Below are positions 26,030 through 33,945 of a stretch of 64,000 nt of DNA, piece by piece. The stretch spans positions 62,001 to 126,000 of the forward strand of contig NZ_JANUQM010000007.1 of assembly GCF_030386795.1 (NCBI RefSeq), given 5' to 3'. This DNA comes from Streptomyces sp. S.PNR 29. GTDB lineage: Bacteria > Actinomycetota > Actinomycetes > Streptomycetales > Streptomycetaceae. Position 1 is the stretch's first letter. Each line of letters begins with the position of its first letter. The notes beneath the pieces are model-generated. The model did no database searches. It worked only from the letters and a program-made list of their open reading frames with translations, and was not told where the DNA came from. The position numbers were made by a program, and so were the translations under genes.

Positions 26030-26386
26030 TCACGCCGCAGGCGGCTGACCCTCGTTCTCGGTCTTCATCGCCCGCGCCTCGCTCTTGAGGATGCGCATCG
26101 ACCTGCCGAGCGCCCGCGCGGTGTCGGGGAGCTTCTTCGAGCCGAAGAGCACGATGACGACGAGCGCCACGATCAGCAGGTGCTAGGTCGTGTCCGCAAA
26201 GTCCCGTCGTCCGCCCGGAGGGCGGGCCCCGCGGCGTCTGGTGCGTGCTCTCGGCGTGCCGGGCGGAGGCCCTCGTACTGGACGTACTTGGGACTTCGCC
26301 CGGTGCGGCGAGAGGGCGTGCCAGGCGTCGCGGGGCAGGCGGGACTTTGCGGACACGGCCTAGGGCTCCAGTCCGTTGCGCAGCAT
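26030..26386 (-). pseudogene. tatA: tatA disrupted by a MITE
   Basis: On the minus strand ATG 26386 begins MLRNGLEP; the remainder HLLIVALVVIVLFGSKKLPDTARALGRSMRILKSEARAMK (given here in pieces: HLLIVALVVIVLFG, SKKLPDTARAL, RSMRILKSEA) continues at 26182 and ends at 26030. Together these are the N-terminal helix, hinge FG and amphipathic helix of TatA, the pore protein of twin-arginine translocation. The 181-bp element at 26183-26363 sits in the transmembrane helix and puts a TAG stop at both junctions. Removing it leaves about 58 codons. Another tatA must serve the cell, since Tat substrates such as the protein at 33946 exist. Confidence 0.8.
26183..26363. mobile_element. 181-bp MITE with 24-bp terminal inverted repeats
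   Basis: Left end CTAGGTCGTGTCCGCAAAGT (continuing CCCG, 26183-26206) and right end (26340-26363) are inverted repeats with one mismatch in 24. The interior is also an imperfect palindrome around GTACTGGACGTAC, so the whole element can fold as one long hairpin. It has no coding capacity. Ends begin with CTAG, suggesting TA or CTAG target use by a parental IS of the IS5-like group (inference). Inserted in tatA. Confidence 0.85.
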
Positions 26387-26458
26387 GGCCGCACCCTCTC
26401 TTTCCTTGCGTCTCTCTTACGTAGGCCGAGGACACTGCCGTCACTCGTCCGCAACACG

Positions 26459-26482
26459 ACAGTTGCCAGCTTGCGCAACTGT
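26459..26482. promoter_or_regulatory. Inverted repeat upstream of the LCP gene
   Basis: ACAGTTGC-N8-GCAACTGT, perfect 8-bp arms, 31 bp before the LCP start and between it and the divergent tatA. Candidate operator. Confidence 0.5.
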
Positions 26483-26513
26483 ACAACCCTGGGGAAGACA
26501 CAAGAAGGCGCCG

Positions 26514-28055
26514 ATGACCGTCACCAGCAGCCGGAGCGCAGCTCCCCCGAGACACCGGAGCCATCGCGGCGGCGGTGGACACCGCGGTCACCGGACCGCC
26601 GGCCGGGACCGCAGGCGCCGCCGCCGTCGCGGTCTGCGCGTCACGCTCGTGGTCTGCCTGACGCTGCTGGTGACGGCGGCCGCCGGAGCCGGCTGGATCT
26701 ACCTGAAGCTGAACGGCAACATCAACACGTTCGACTCGGGCGGCATATCCGGCGACCGCCCGGCGGCCGGCGTCTCCCAGGGCGAGAACGTCCTGGTCAT
26801 CGGCTCCGACGCCCGCACCGGCGGCAACGCTGCCCTCGGCGGCGGCGACAAGGACGACATAGGCCGCTCCGACACCACGTTCCTGCTGCACATATACGCC
26901 GACCACAGACATGCCCTCGCGGTCTCCATCCCCCGCGACACCCTGGTCACCATCCCGCCCTGCAGGCTCCCCGACGGCAGCTGGACGAAGACGCAGACCG
27001 ACACGATGTTCAACGCGGCCTACTCCGTGGGCCAGACCGCCAAGGGCAACCCCGCCTGCACCCAGAACACGGTCGAGAAGCTCACCGGGCTGCGCGTCGA
27101 CCACACCGTGGTCGTCGACTTCAAGGGCTTCGCCCGCCTCACCGAGGTGGTCGGCGGGGTCAAGGTGTGCCTGCCGCAGGACGTGTACGAGAACGATCTG
27201 AACCCGCACCTCACCACCCCCGGCAAGCTGCTGTTCAGGAAGGGTGTGCAGACCGTCTCCGGGCAGCGGGCGCTGGACTACGTGCGCATCCGGCACGGCA
27301 TCGGCGACGGCTCCGACATCGGCCGCATCAAGCGCCAGCAGGCCTTCGTGGCCGACCTGTTGAAGAAGGTCAAGAGCAACGGTCTGACCCCGGCCAGGCT
27401 GCTGCCGCTCGCCGAGGCCGCCACGAAGTCGATGACCGTCGACCCCGGGCTCGGCTCCGCCGGCAAGCTCATCTCCTTCGCGATGTCGCTGAAGGACATC
27501 GACCTGCACGACACGAAGTTCGTCACGCTCCCCTGGCGGTACGAGGGATCGCGCGTCGCGATCGTGCAGCCGGACGCCGACGCCCTGTGGGCCGCGCTCA
27601 GGGCCGACCGCACGATCGACGGCAAGAACGCCGGCGGCAAGAAGAAGGGGCCTACGGCCGGCGCCTCCCCCACACACGTCTCCGGCGCGGGCATCGACGT
27701 GACCGTCTACAACGGCACCACCGTCACCGGCCTGGCCGCCCGCGCCGCCGCCACGCTCACCTCGGACGGCTTCACGGTCACCGGCACGGCGACGGCAGCC
27801 GCGCAGGACCACACCACCACCCTCGTCGAGTACGGCCCCGGCCTGGAGACGCAGGCCAGGACCGTCGCGGAGGTCTTCCCCGGCGCCCGGCTGGAGCGGG
27901 TGACGGGGACCGCCGTCAACGTCGTGCTGGGGCAGGCGTACGCGAACACGCCCGCGGCCGCTGCGTCACCGACGCCCACCGCCGTGCCCAGCGAGATCGC
28001 GAACGGCGCCCGCTCCGCCGACGAGAACCCCTGCTCGAACCTGACGTACGGCTGA
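26514..28055 (+). CDS. LytR-CpsA-Psr (LCP) family protein with LytR_C domain
   Basis: 513 residues: His/Arg-rich cytoplasmic N-terminus (1-42), one transmembrane helix (about 44-63), LCP domain (about 95-260) with the conserved Asp/Arg set (VLVIGSDARTG, RSDTTFLLHI, SIPRDTLV, RALDYVRIRHGIGDGSDIGRIKRQQ), and a C-terminal LytR_C domain (about 395-490, IDVTVYNGTTVTGLAARAAATL). LCP proteins transfer undecaprenyl-linked glycopolymers to peptidoglycan at the outer membrane face. ATG 26514 follows AAGAAGG. Single gene. Confidence 0.92.
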   Translation: MTVTSSRSAAPPRHRSHRGGGGHRGHRTAGRDRRRRRRRGLRVTLVVCLTLLVTAAAGAGWIYLKLNGNINTFDSGGISGDRPAAGVSQGENVLVIGSDARTGGNAALGGGDKDDIGRSDTTFLLHIYADHRHALAVSIPRDTLVTIPPCRLPDGSWTKTQTDTMFNAAYSVGQTAKGNPACTQNTVEKLTGLRVDHTVVVDFKGFARLTEVVGGVKVCLPQDVYENDLNPHLTTPGKLLFRKGVQTVSGQRALDYVRIRHGIGDGSDIGRIKRQQAFVADLLKKVKSNGLTPARLLPLAEAATKSMTVDPGLGSAGKLISFAMSLKDIDLHDTKFVTLPWRYEGSRVAIVQPDADALWAALRADRTIDGKNAGGKKKGPTAGASPTHVSGAGIDVTVYNGTTVTGLAARAAATLTSDGFTVTGTATAAAQDHTTTLVEYGPGLETQARTVAEVFPGARLERVTGTAVNVVLGQAYANTPAAAASPTPTAVPSEIANGARSADENPCSNLTYG

Positions 28056-28058
28056 CGG

Positions 28059-28212
28059 AACCCCGATGGCCACCAGGACGAGCACGTACAGGCTGAGGAC
28101 GACGGCCGGCAGGACGTCGTACGCGGCGTGCGGCGATGTCATGTCACCGGGCCGGAGCCGGACCACGCCCCCGGGCACCAGTTCGGCGACAGGGATCTCC
28201 CGTGCCTGCCGC
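28059..28212 (-). pseudogene. Relic of a cation P-type ATPase
   Basis: Minus-strand reading gives AREIPVAELVPGGVVRLRPGDM, here cited as REIPVAELVPG and VVRLRPGD, which matches the actuator-domain start of P-type ATPases; it continues into an unrelated hydrophobic stretch (LPAVVLSLYVLVLVAIG) and a stop. No phosphorylation DKTG or other ATPase motif remains. It lies directly downstream of the ArsR gene, where metal-efflux ATPases are common, so a deleted efflux gene is the likely origin. Low certainty because the match is short. Confidence 0.35.
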
Positions 28213-28317
28213 GGGCCCGGAGCCGAGGCAGGGCAGCACGGCGGTGAGGGACCGAGGAGGCCGCGCAGGCTGGCCTCCAGCCGGTGCGGCGCCCGCGGTG
28301 CCGTGCCGTCGGTGGCG

Positions 28318-28662
28318 TCAGAGGCCGTGGAGGCGGCGGGCCGGTCCGGCGCGTTCGGTGAGCCGGCCCATCATCAGCCGTACCACGTCCACGATGTCCG
28401 GGTCGTCGACGAAGTACACCTGGCGGCGGCCCTCACGGCGGGCGCGGACCAGCCCGGCGAGCTTCAGCTTGGTCAGGTGCTGACTGACCGCGGGCAGCGC
28501 GCCACCGACCCGCTGGGCGAGTCCGGTCACGTCGCTCTCGCCCTGGGCCAGCGCCCACATGATGTGCAGCCTGGCGGGGGAGCCCAGCAGGCCGAAGGCA
28601 GCGGCCGCCTGGCCGAGCACGTCGGCGGACGGGTCCTCGATGCCCCTGCCGGCTGCCGTCAC
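28318..28662 (-). CDS. ArsR-family winged-helix regulator
   Basis: 114 residues, typical of ArsR/SmtB repressors: LLGSPARLHIMWALAQGESDVTGLAQRVGGALPAVSQHLTKLKLAGLVRARREGR is the winged HTH (cited pieces: ARLHIMWALAQGE, PAVSQHLTKLK) followed by QVYFVDD. There is no Cys and no obvious alpha3 or alpha5 metal site. GTG 28662 is chosen for GGGAGG upstream. Divergent from the sugar-binding lipoprotein gene 255 bp away. Its original target may be the decayed ATPase downstream. Confidence 0.85.
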   Translation of the reverse strand: MTAAGRGIEDPSADVLGQAAAAFGLLGSPARLHIMWALAQGESDVTGLAQRVGGALPAVSQHLTKLKLAGLVRARREGRRQVYFVDDPDIVDVVRLMMGRLTERAGPARRLHGL

Positions 28663-28916
28663 CGTCGTCGTCCTCCCGGTCCTGGTCAGGGCCCTGTCGT
28701 ACGGTCCGACCAGTCTAGGCGGCGCCTCGGGCCCAAGAGGATCACGATGTGGCAGCAACAACTCACGCAAGGTGGTTGTTCACTTGACTACCGGCGGTCA
28801 CACAGGGTTTGCTCCGGGCCAGCGAGAGTTACCCGGTCGGAGCACCTGCTTCCGCGGCTCCGGCCTGCCTCGCCCCGTTCCGCTTGCTCGGCCGCACAGC
28901 GAGGTGCCGCACCGCG

Positions 28917-29915
28917 ATGAAGACTCCTCCCCCGCCTCTCCGTTCCCCCGGATTCGCCCGCGTCGCGGCCCTGACGGCCGCCGTCTGCCTGCTCGCGGCC
29001 GGCTGCTCCGGCTCCGGCGACGACGCGTCCGCGGCGGGCAAGGCAGGCGACGGCCGGACGACGGTCGCTCTGGTCACCCACGGCGGCAAGGGCGACGCCT
29101 TCTGGGACCTGGTGAGGAAGGGCGCCGAGGCGGCGGCCGCCAAGGACGGCATCGACCTGTCCTACGCGAACGACTCCGACCCGGCGGGGCAGGCCGAGCT
29201 GGTGCGGGACGCCGTCCGTGAGAAGGTCGACGGCATCGCGGTGACCCTGGCCAAGCCGCAGGCGATGAGGGGTCCGGTCGCCGAGGCCAGAGCGGCGGGC
29301 ATTCCCGTGGTCGGTCTCAACTCCGGTATCGGCGCCTGGCGGTCGACGGGGCTCCTGGAGTACTTCGGGCAGGACGAGAGCGTCGCGGGCCGGGCCGTCG
29401 GCGAGAAGCTGAACGGCCTCAAGGCCAAGCACGCCCTGTGCGTGATCCACGAGCGCGGCAACGTCGCCCTGGAGGCGCGCTGCGCCGGGGTGAAGAAGAC
29501 CTTCGGCGGCGACACCGAGAACCTCTATGTGGAGGGCACCGACCTGGACAAGGTGAACGCCTCGATCGTCACGGAACTGCGGCAGGACCCGACCATCGAC
29601 GAAGTCGTCACCCTGGGCGCGCAGTTCTCGCTCAGCGCGGTCAAGGCGGTGAAGGAGGCGGGCAGCAAGGCACACGTCGCCACCTTCGACCTCAACAAGG
29701 ACGTGGCCGCCGCCGTCAAGAGCGGCAACGTGCAGTTCGCGGTGGACCAGCAGCCGTACCTGCAGGGCTATCTCGCGGTCGACGCGCTCTGGCTGTACCG
29801 GACCAACGGCAACATCAGCGGTGGTGGCGTGGCTCCGGTGCTCACCGGCCCCGCCTTCGTCACCAGGACGAACGTCGACAAGGTCGCGGCGCTCGCCGCC
29901 AACGGAACGCGCTGA
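28917..29915 (+). CDS. Orphan sugar-binding lipoprotein (RbsB-like, periplasmic binding protein 4)
   Basis: 332 residues: lipoprotein signal with lipobox LAAGC (Cys about residue 26), then two Rossmann-like lobes of the ribose/galactose-binding type (ALVTHGGKGDAFWDLVRKGAEAAA, VDGIAVTLAKP, GIPVVGLNSG, ATFDLNKDVAAAVKSGNVQFAVDQQPYLQGY). No permease or ATPase gene is near; instead the conservon follows after 189 bp on the same strand. It may therefore be a sensor ligand-binding protein rather than a transporter part (inference). ATG 28917 follows GAGGTG. Confidence 0.9.
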   Translation: MKTPPPPLRSPGFARVAALTAAVCLLAAGCSGSGDDASAAGKAGDGRTTVALVTHGGKGDAFWDLVRKGAEAAAAKDGIDLSYANDSDPAGQAELVRDAVREKVDGIAVTLAKPQAMRGPVAEARAAGIPVVGLNSGIGAWRSTGLLEYFGQDESVAGRAVGEKLNGLKAKHALCVIHERGNVALEARCAGVKKTFGGDTENLYVEGTDLDKVNASIVTELRQDPTIDEVVTLGAQFSLSAVKAVKEAGSKAHVATFDLNKDVAAAVKSGNVQFAVDQQPYLQGYLAVDALWLYRTNGNISGGGVAPVLTGPAFVTRTNVDKVAALAANGTR

Positions 29916-30104
29916 CCGGAAACTTCGTGTGAGGGAGTCGCCAAGGATGGGGCCACCGGTGGCGCGTGCAGCCACTTGTACGGATAACATCCTGCTCACC
30001 CCTTGTGCCGTACCGGACAGGCTCCCACCCCCGCCGCGCCCGTCCCCCGCTCACCGCTCCCGTTTCCCGCTCCCCCGCCGCCCCGTTGATCGCCTAGGAC
30101 CACG

Positions 30105-32405
30105 ATGTCTCCTCGGACAGGTGCCCGGCGCCGCCGTCTCGGCTCCATACGTCTCTCGCTGATCCTCCTGGCGCTGGTCCCCAGCGTCACCCTCACCGCC
30201 ATGTGGGGTGTGACGACGATCCAGATGTTCTCGGAGGGCCTGCGGCTGCGCGCGCAGACGGAGCTGAGCAGGTCGACCGGCGCGATGGGCACGGACGCGA
30301 CGCTCGCCCTGCAGGCCGAGCGCAGCCTGTCGGCCGCGTGGCTGGCCTCGCCGCGCGGCTCCCGGGCCGCGCTGGACGCGCAGCGGAAGAAAACGGATGT
30401 GGCGGTCGCCAAACTGGTCGGCCAGTCCGAGGCGATCCAGAAGGCGCCCGACCGTATCTCCGACCGGCTGTACTCGGTCCTCGGGTCGCTGGGCAGCCTG
30501 GAGTACTACCGGGACCAGGTGGACAACCCCACGGACATCACTCCCGAGCAGGCCCTGGACCAGTACACGTCGATCATCGACGACCAGATCCACGCCTTCC
30601 AGGAGCTCTCGCAGGTCGACGACGGTGACCTCACCTCGCAGGCCGGTCCGCTGGTCGCGCTGGAGCACGCGGCGGAGCTGGTCTCCCAGGAGGACGCGCA
30701 GCTCACCCTGGCCTGGCCGTCCGGGCACCTGGACGACAAAACCTGGGTCCGGTTCGCGCAGCTGGTCGACTCGCGCCGCTGGCTGGTCGAGGACCAGATC
30801 GTCCCCCAGCTGACCGGCAACGCGAAGACGCAGACGGAGCGGATCCTGCAGAGCCCCGAGTGGCAGACCCTCCAGTCCATCGAGGACCAGGTGCTCTCGG
30901 CCCGGCTGAAGGCGGGCGACGGGAAGGTGTCCCTGCCCGACGCGCAGAAGCGGTGGACCGCGGCCATCGACACGCTCTCCCGGCAGTATCAGGGCCTGAT
31001 CCGGCAGCAGACGACGGAACTGCTCACCCGCAGCGCCGACAAGGCCCACCGGCTGCTGGTCACGGCCGCCTCCCTGAGCGCCGGCGGCCTGATCGCCCTG
31101 CTGGTGTGCGTCGGGATGTCCTGGCGGATCACCCGCTCGCTGTCCCGGCGGCTGCGCGGCCTGAGGATGGCCACCCTCAGCCTGGCGCAGGAGCGGCTGC
31201 CCGACGTGGTCGCCAAGCTGGAGCGGGGCGAGACGGTGGACGTGGAGTCCGCGACCCCGCCGCTGGACTACGGCCGGGACGAACTCGGTCAGGTCGCCCG
31301 GGCGTTCAACACGGCCCAGCGCACCGCCGTGCACACCGCGGTGGAGCTCGCCGACACCCGGCGCGGCTTCCAGAAGGTGATCCTGGGCATCGCCCGGCAG
31401 AGCCAGAACCTTGTCAACATGCAGCTGACCAGGCTCGACGCACTGGAACGCGAGCACAGCGACCCCGACGTCCTCAAGGGCCTGTACGAACTGGACTCCA
31501 CCGCAAGTCAGTTGCGCCGGTACGAGGAGAACCTCGTCATCATCAGCGGGGAGCAGCCCCGGCGCAGCTGGCGGGAGCCGGTCGCGCTGATCGACATCCT
31601 GCGCAGCGCCGTCGGCGAGGTCGCCGAGTACCAGCGGGTGGAGGTGCACACCGACGAGGAGGTGTACCTGGCGCCGCCCGCGGTGGCGGACGTGATCCAC
31701 CTGCTGGCCGAGCTCATCGACAACGCCACCGCGTACTCCCCCGCCCCGAGCCCGGTCGACGTGCGGGCCACGATGGTCGCCAAGGGGCTGGCCATCGAGG
31801 TCGAGGACCGCGGTCTCGGCATGTCGGAGGAGGATTACGCCTCGTTCAACGCGCAGTTGGCGGTGCCCCCGAAGTTCGACGTGGTGGCGCTGGCCGACGA
31901 CCTCCGGCTCGGCATGTTCGTGATCGCCCAGCTGGCCCACCGGCACGGCATCACCGTGACGCTGCGCGCCTCGCCGTACGGCGGGACGACGGCGATCGTG
32001 CTGATCCCGCACGACGTCGTGGTGCGGGAGATCCCGGACGCCGCCACGCCCGAGGAGACGGCCGTCGAGGGTACCGAGGCCGCCGTCCGCGAGGCTCGGC
32101 CCGCCCTCGTCGCGGCGCGCAGTACGCCCGCCCCCGCGCTGGAGGCCCGGCGGGACGGGCTCGCCCCGCTGCCGCGCCGGGTGCCGCAGACCAGCCTGGC
32201 CGCCGAGCTGCGCGAGGAGTCCCCGTCCGCCGAGGAGGACGGCTCCCACGAGGAGTTCACCGCGGAACGCGCCGCCTCCTCCCTCGCCGGCTTCCAGCGC
32301 GGCACGCTCCGGGCGCGCGACACCGACCCCGAGGACCCGGCCGCACCGGAGGAGGTTCCCGCGGCAGACACCCCCCTCTCCTCCGCTCCCCACGCCGACC
32401 GCTGA
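30105..32405 (+). CDS. cvnA: Conservon sensor kinase-like protein with nitrate/nitrite-sensing (NIT) domain
   Basis: 766 residues: transmembrane helix 1 (about 15-36), extracytoplasmic NIT four-helix domain (50-295), transmembrane helix 2 (about 317-340), HAMP, coiled-coil segment, and a HATPase_c domain (about 520-650; LAELIDNATAYSPAPSPV, VEDRGLGMSEEDYASFN, DLRLGMFVIAQLAHRHGI). The usual phosphoacceptor His region is degenerate (ILGIARQSQNLVNMQL), as in other CvnA proteins, which are thought to work with the small GTPase rather than a response regulator. The C-terminus is a long disordered tail. First gene of cvnABCD. Confidence 0.92.
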   Translation: MSPRTGARRRRLGSIRLSLILLALVPSVTLTAMWGVTTIQMFSEGLRLRAQTELSRSTGAMGTDATLALQAERSLSAAWLASPRGSRAALDAQRKKTDVAVAKLVGQSEAIQKAPDRISDRLYSVLGSLGSLEYYRDQVDNPTDITPEQALDQYTSIIDDQIHAFQELSQVDDGDLTSQAGPLVALEHAAELVSQEDAQLTLAWPSGHLDDKTWVRFAQLVDSRRWLVEDQIVPQLTGNAKTQTERILQSPEWQTLQSIEDQVLSARLKAGDGKVSLPDAQKRWTAAIDTLSRQYQGLIRQQTTELLTRSADKAHRLLVTAASLSAGGLIALLVCVGMSWRITRSLSRRLRGLRMATLSLAQERLPDVVAKLERGETVDVESATPPLDYGRDELGQVARAFNTAQRTAVHTAVELADTRRGFQKVILGIARQSQNLVNMQLTRLDALEREHSDPDVLKGLYELDSTASQLRRYEENLVIISGEQPRRSWREPVALIDILRSAVGEVAEYQRVEVHTDEEVYLAPPAVADVIHLLAELIDNATAYSPAPSPVDVRATMVAKGLAIEVEDRGLGMSEEDYASFNAQLAVPPKFDVVALADDLRLGMFVIAQLAHRHGITVTLRASPYGGTTAIVLIPHDVVVREIPDAATPEETAVEGTEAAVREARPALVAARSTPAPALEARRDGLAPLPRRVPQTSLAAELREESPSAEEDGSHEEFTAERAASSLAGFQRGTLRARDTDPEDPAAPEEVPAADTPLSSAPHADR

Positions 32406-32419
32406 CGAAGGACACACCC

Positions 32420-32851
32420 ATGACACGCCCCATCCCCGCCACGCACACCCAGCTGGACCAGCTGCTCACCGGACTCGTGGACCGGGTCGCCGACGTCAAC
32501 CAGGCCGTCGTGCTCTCCGAGGACGGACTGGTCGTCAGCAAGTCCACGGGCTTCCTGCGCGACGACGCCGAGCGGCTGGCGGCGACCGCGTCCGGTCTGA
32601 TGAGCCTCAGCAAGGGCGTCAGCATGGACTTCCGCGGCGGCCCGGTGCGCCAGGCGCTGATCGAGATGGCCAACAGCTACCTGATCCTGACCTCCGCGGG
32701 CCCCGGCGCGCACCTCGTCGTGCTCACCGGCCCGAACGCGGACGTCGGTGTGGTGGCGTACCAGATGAACATGCTGGTGAAGAAGATCGGCGAGCACCTC
32801 AGCGCGGCACCGCGGGGGACGGTCGGTCCCACGCTCGGCCCCGGCGACTGA
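32420..32851 (+). CDS. cvnB: Conservon roadblock/LC7 protein
   Basis: 143 residues, all roadblock/LC7 domain (LDQLLTGLVDRVADVNQAVVLSEDGLVV, GPGAHLVVLTGPNADVGVVAYQMNMLV). Roadblock proteins act as GTPase-activating or scaffold partners of Ras-like GTPases such as CvnD. Starts 14 bp after cvnA and is followed by cvnC after 1 bp. Confidence 0.92.
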   Translation: MTRPIPATHTQLDQLLTGLVDRVADVNQAVVLSEDGLVVSKSTGFLRDDAERLAATASGLMSLSKGVSMDFRGGPVRQALIEMANSYLILTSAGPGAHLVVLTGPNADVGVVAYQMNMLVKKIGEHLSAAPRGTVGPTLGPGD

Positions 32852-32852
32852 A

Positions 32853-33212
32853 GTGAGCGGAGGCGACGCGGGGGGCCGGCTCGTGCGGCCGTTCACCCTG
32901 ATCGGCGGACGCACCCGGCCCAGCCGCGCCTGCTTCACCCTCATCACGACGGTGACCGCGGTGGATCCGCCGCCGGAACGGGCGGCGCGGCCGCAGCCGG
33001 AGCATCTGCGGATCCTGCGGTTGTGCGCCGAGCCGGTCGCCGTGGCGGAGGTGGCCGCCCGGCTCGACCTTCCGGTCAGCGTGGTCGTGATCATGCTCTG
33101 CGATCTGCTGGAGGCGGGCCGGATCACCGCGCATCCGCCGCGTCCCGTCACCCGCACCACCCCGGACCTGGACCTGCTGCAGAAAGTGAGGGACGGCCTT
33201 GGCCGGCTCTGA
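32853..33212 (+). CDS. cvnC: Conservon DUF742 protein
   Basis: 119 residues of DUF742 type: VRPFTLIGGRTRPS near the start and a winged-helix-like region (LRILRLCAEPVAVAEVAARLDLPVSVVVIMLCDLLEAGRI). Part of the membrane complex with the sensor and GTPase. GTG 32853; its 3' end overlaps cvnD by 14 bp. Confidence 0.9.
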   Translation: MSGGDAGGRLVRPFTLIGGRTRPSRACFTLITTVTAVDPPPERAARPQPEHLRILRLCAEPVAVAEVAARLDLPVSVVVIMLCDLLEAGRITAHPPRPVTRTTPDLDLLQKVRDGLGRL

Positions 33213-33783
33213 CCCCACGCCCCAGGCGCCGACGGCACCCGACACGGTCAAGATCCTGATCGCCGGAGGCTTCGGCGTGGGCAAGACGACCATGGTCGGG
33301 TCGGTCAGCGAGATCGTCCCGCTGCGCACCGAGGAACCGCTGACCGCGGCGGGCCTGGACGTCGACGACCTGGCCGGCATCGAGGAGAAGCGGGCCACGA
33401 CCGTGGCCCTGGACTTCGGCCGGATCACCATCAGCCGGAGCCTGGTGCTGTATTTGTTCGGGACGCCCGGGCAGCAGCGGTTCTGGTTCATGTGGAACGA
33501 CCTGGCCGTCGGCGCCCTGGGCGCGGTGGTCCTCGTGGACGTCCGCAGACCTGAGTCGAGCTTCGCCGCCATCGACTTCTTCGAGCGGCGCGGTATTCCG
33601 TTCGTCGTCGGCGTCAACGGCTTCTTCGGGGAGCATCCGTACCCACCGGAGGACATCCGGGAGGCGCTGGCGCTTCCGGAGGACGTGCAGGTGCTGCTGT
33701 GTGACGCGCGGGAGCGGAAGTCGTCCCGGGACGTACTCATCGCCCTGATCGACCAGTTGATCGCCTCCGCGATCCGGGGCTGA
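33199..33783 (+). CDS. cvnD: Conservon Ras-like GTPase
   Basis: 194 residues with P-loop GGFGVGKTT (residues about 23-31), switch region EEKRATTVALDFGRI, G3-like FGTPGQQRFWFMWNDL and VVGVNGF in place of NKxD. The TTG start overlaps cvnC. In conservons the GTPase is the presumed output of the kinase-like sensor. No cytochrome P450 fifth gene follows. Confidence 0.92.
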   Translation: MAGSDPTPQAPTAPDTVKILIAGGFGVGKTTMVGSVSEIVPLRTEEPLTAAGLDVDDLAGIEEKRATTVALDFGRITISRSLVLYLFGTPGQQRFWFMWNDLAVGALGAVVLVDVRRPESSFAAIDFFERRGIPFVVGVNGFFGEHPYPPEDIREALALPEDVQVLLCDARERKSSRDVLIALIDQLIASAIRG

Positions 33784-33841
33784 CCGTCACCTCCGCCGCG
33801 GAGCCCGGATGGTCACGATTCAGCCAAGCCCGACCGTGTGA

Positions 33842-33870
33842 TTGACGCGCATGCGTCACATCCCTACCTT
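33842..33870 (+). promoter_or_regulatory. Promoter with embedded palindromic operator
   Basis: TTGACG (33842-33847), 17-bp spacer, TACCTT (33865-33870). TGACGC-GCAT-GCGTCA (33843-33858) is a perfect palindrome overlapping the -35 box and spacer, positioned for repression. Confidence 0.6.
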
Positions 33871-33945
33871 CTGATCGACTTACCGGACCATGTTCGAAAT
33901 GTCGATCGCAGGGCATCCCGCAAACGCCCACCCACTGGAGAGCAT

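Noticed and set aside
26173..26478. 101-codon minus-strand frame through the MITE
   Set aside because: Runs through the mobile element in a frame different from tatA and has no recognisable domain.
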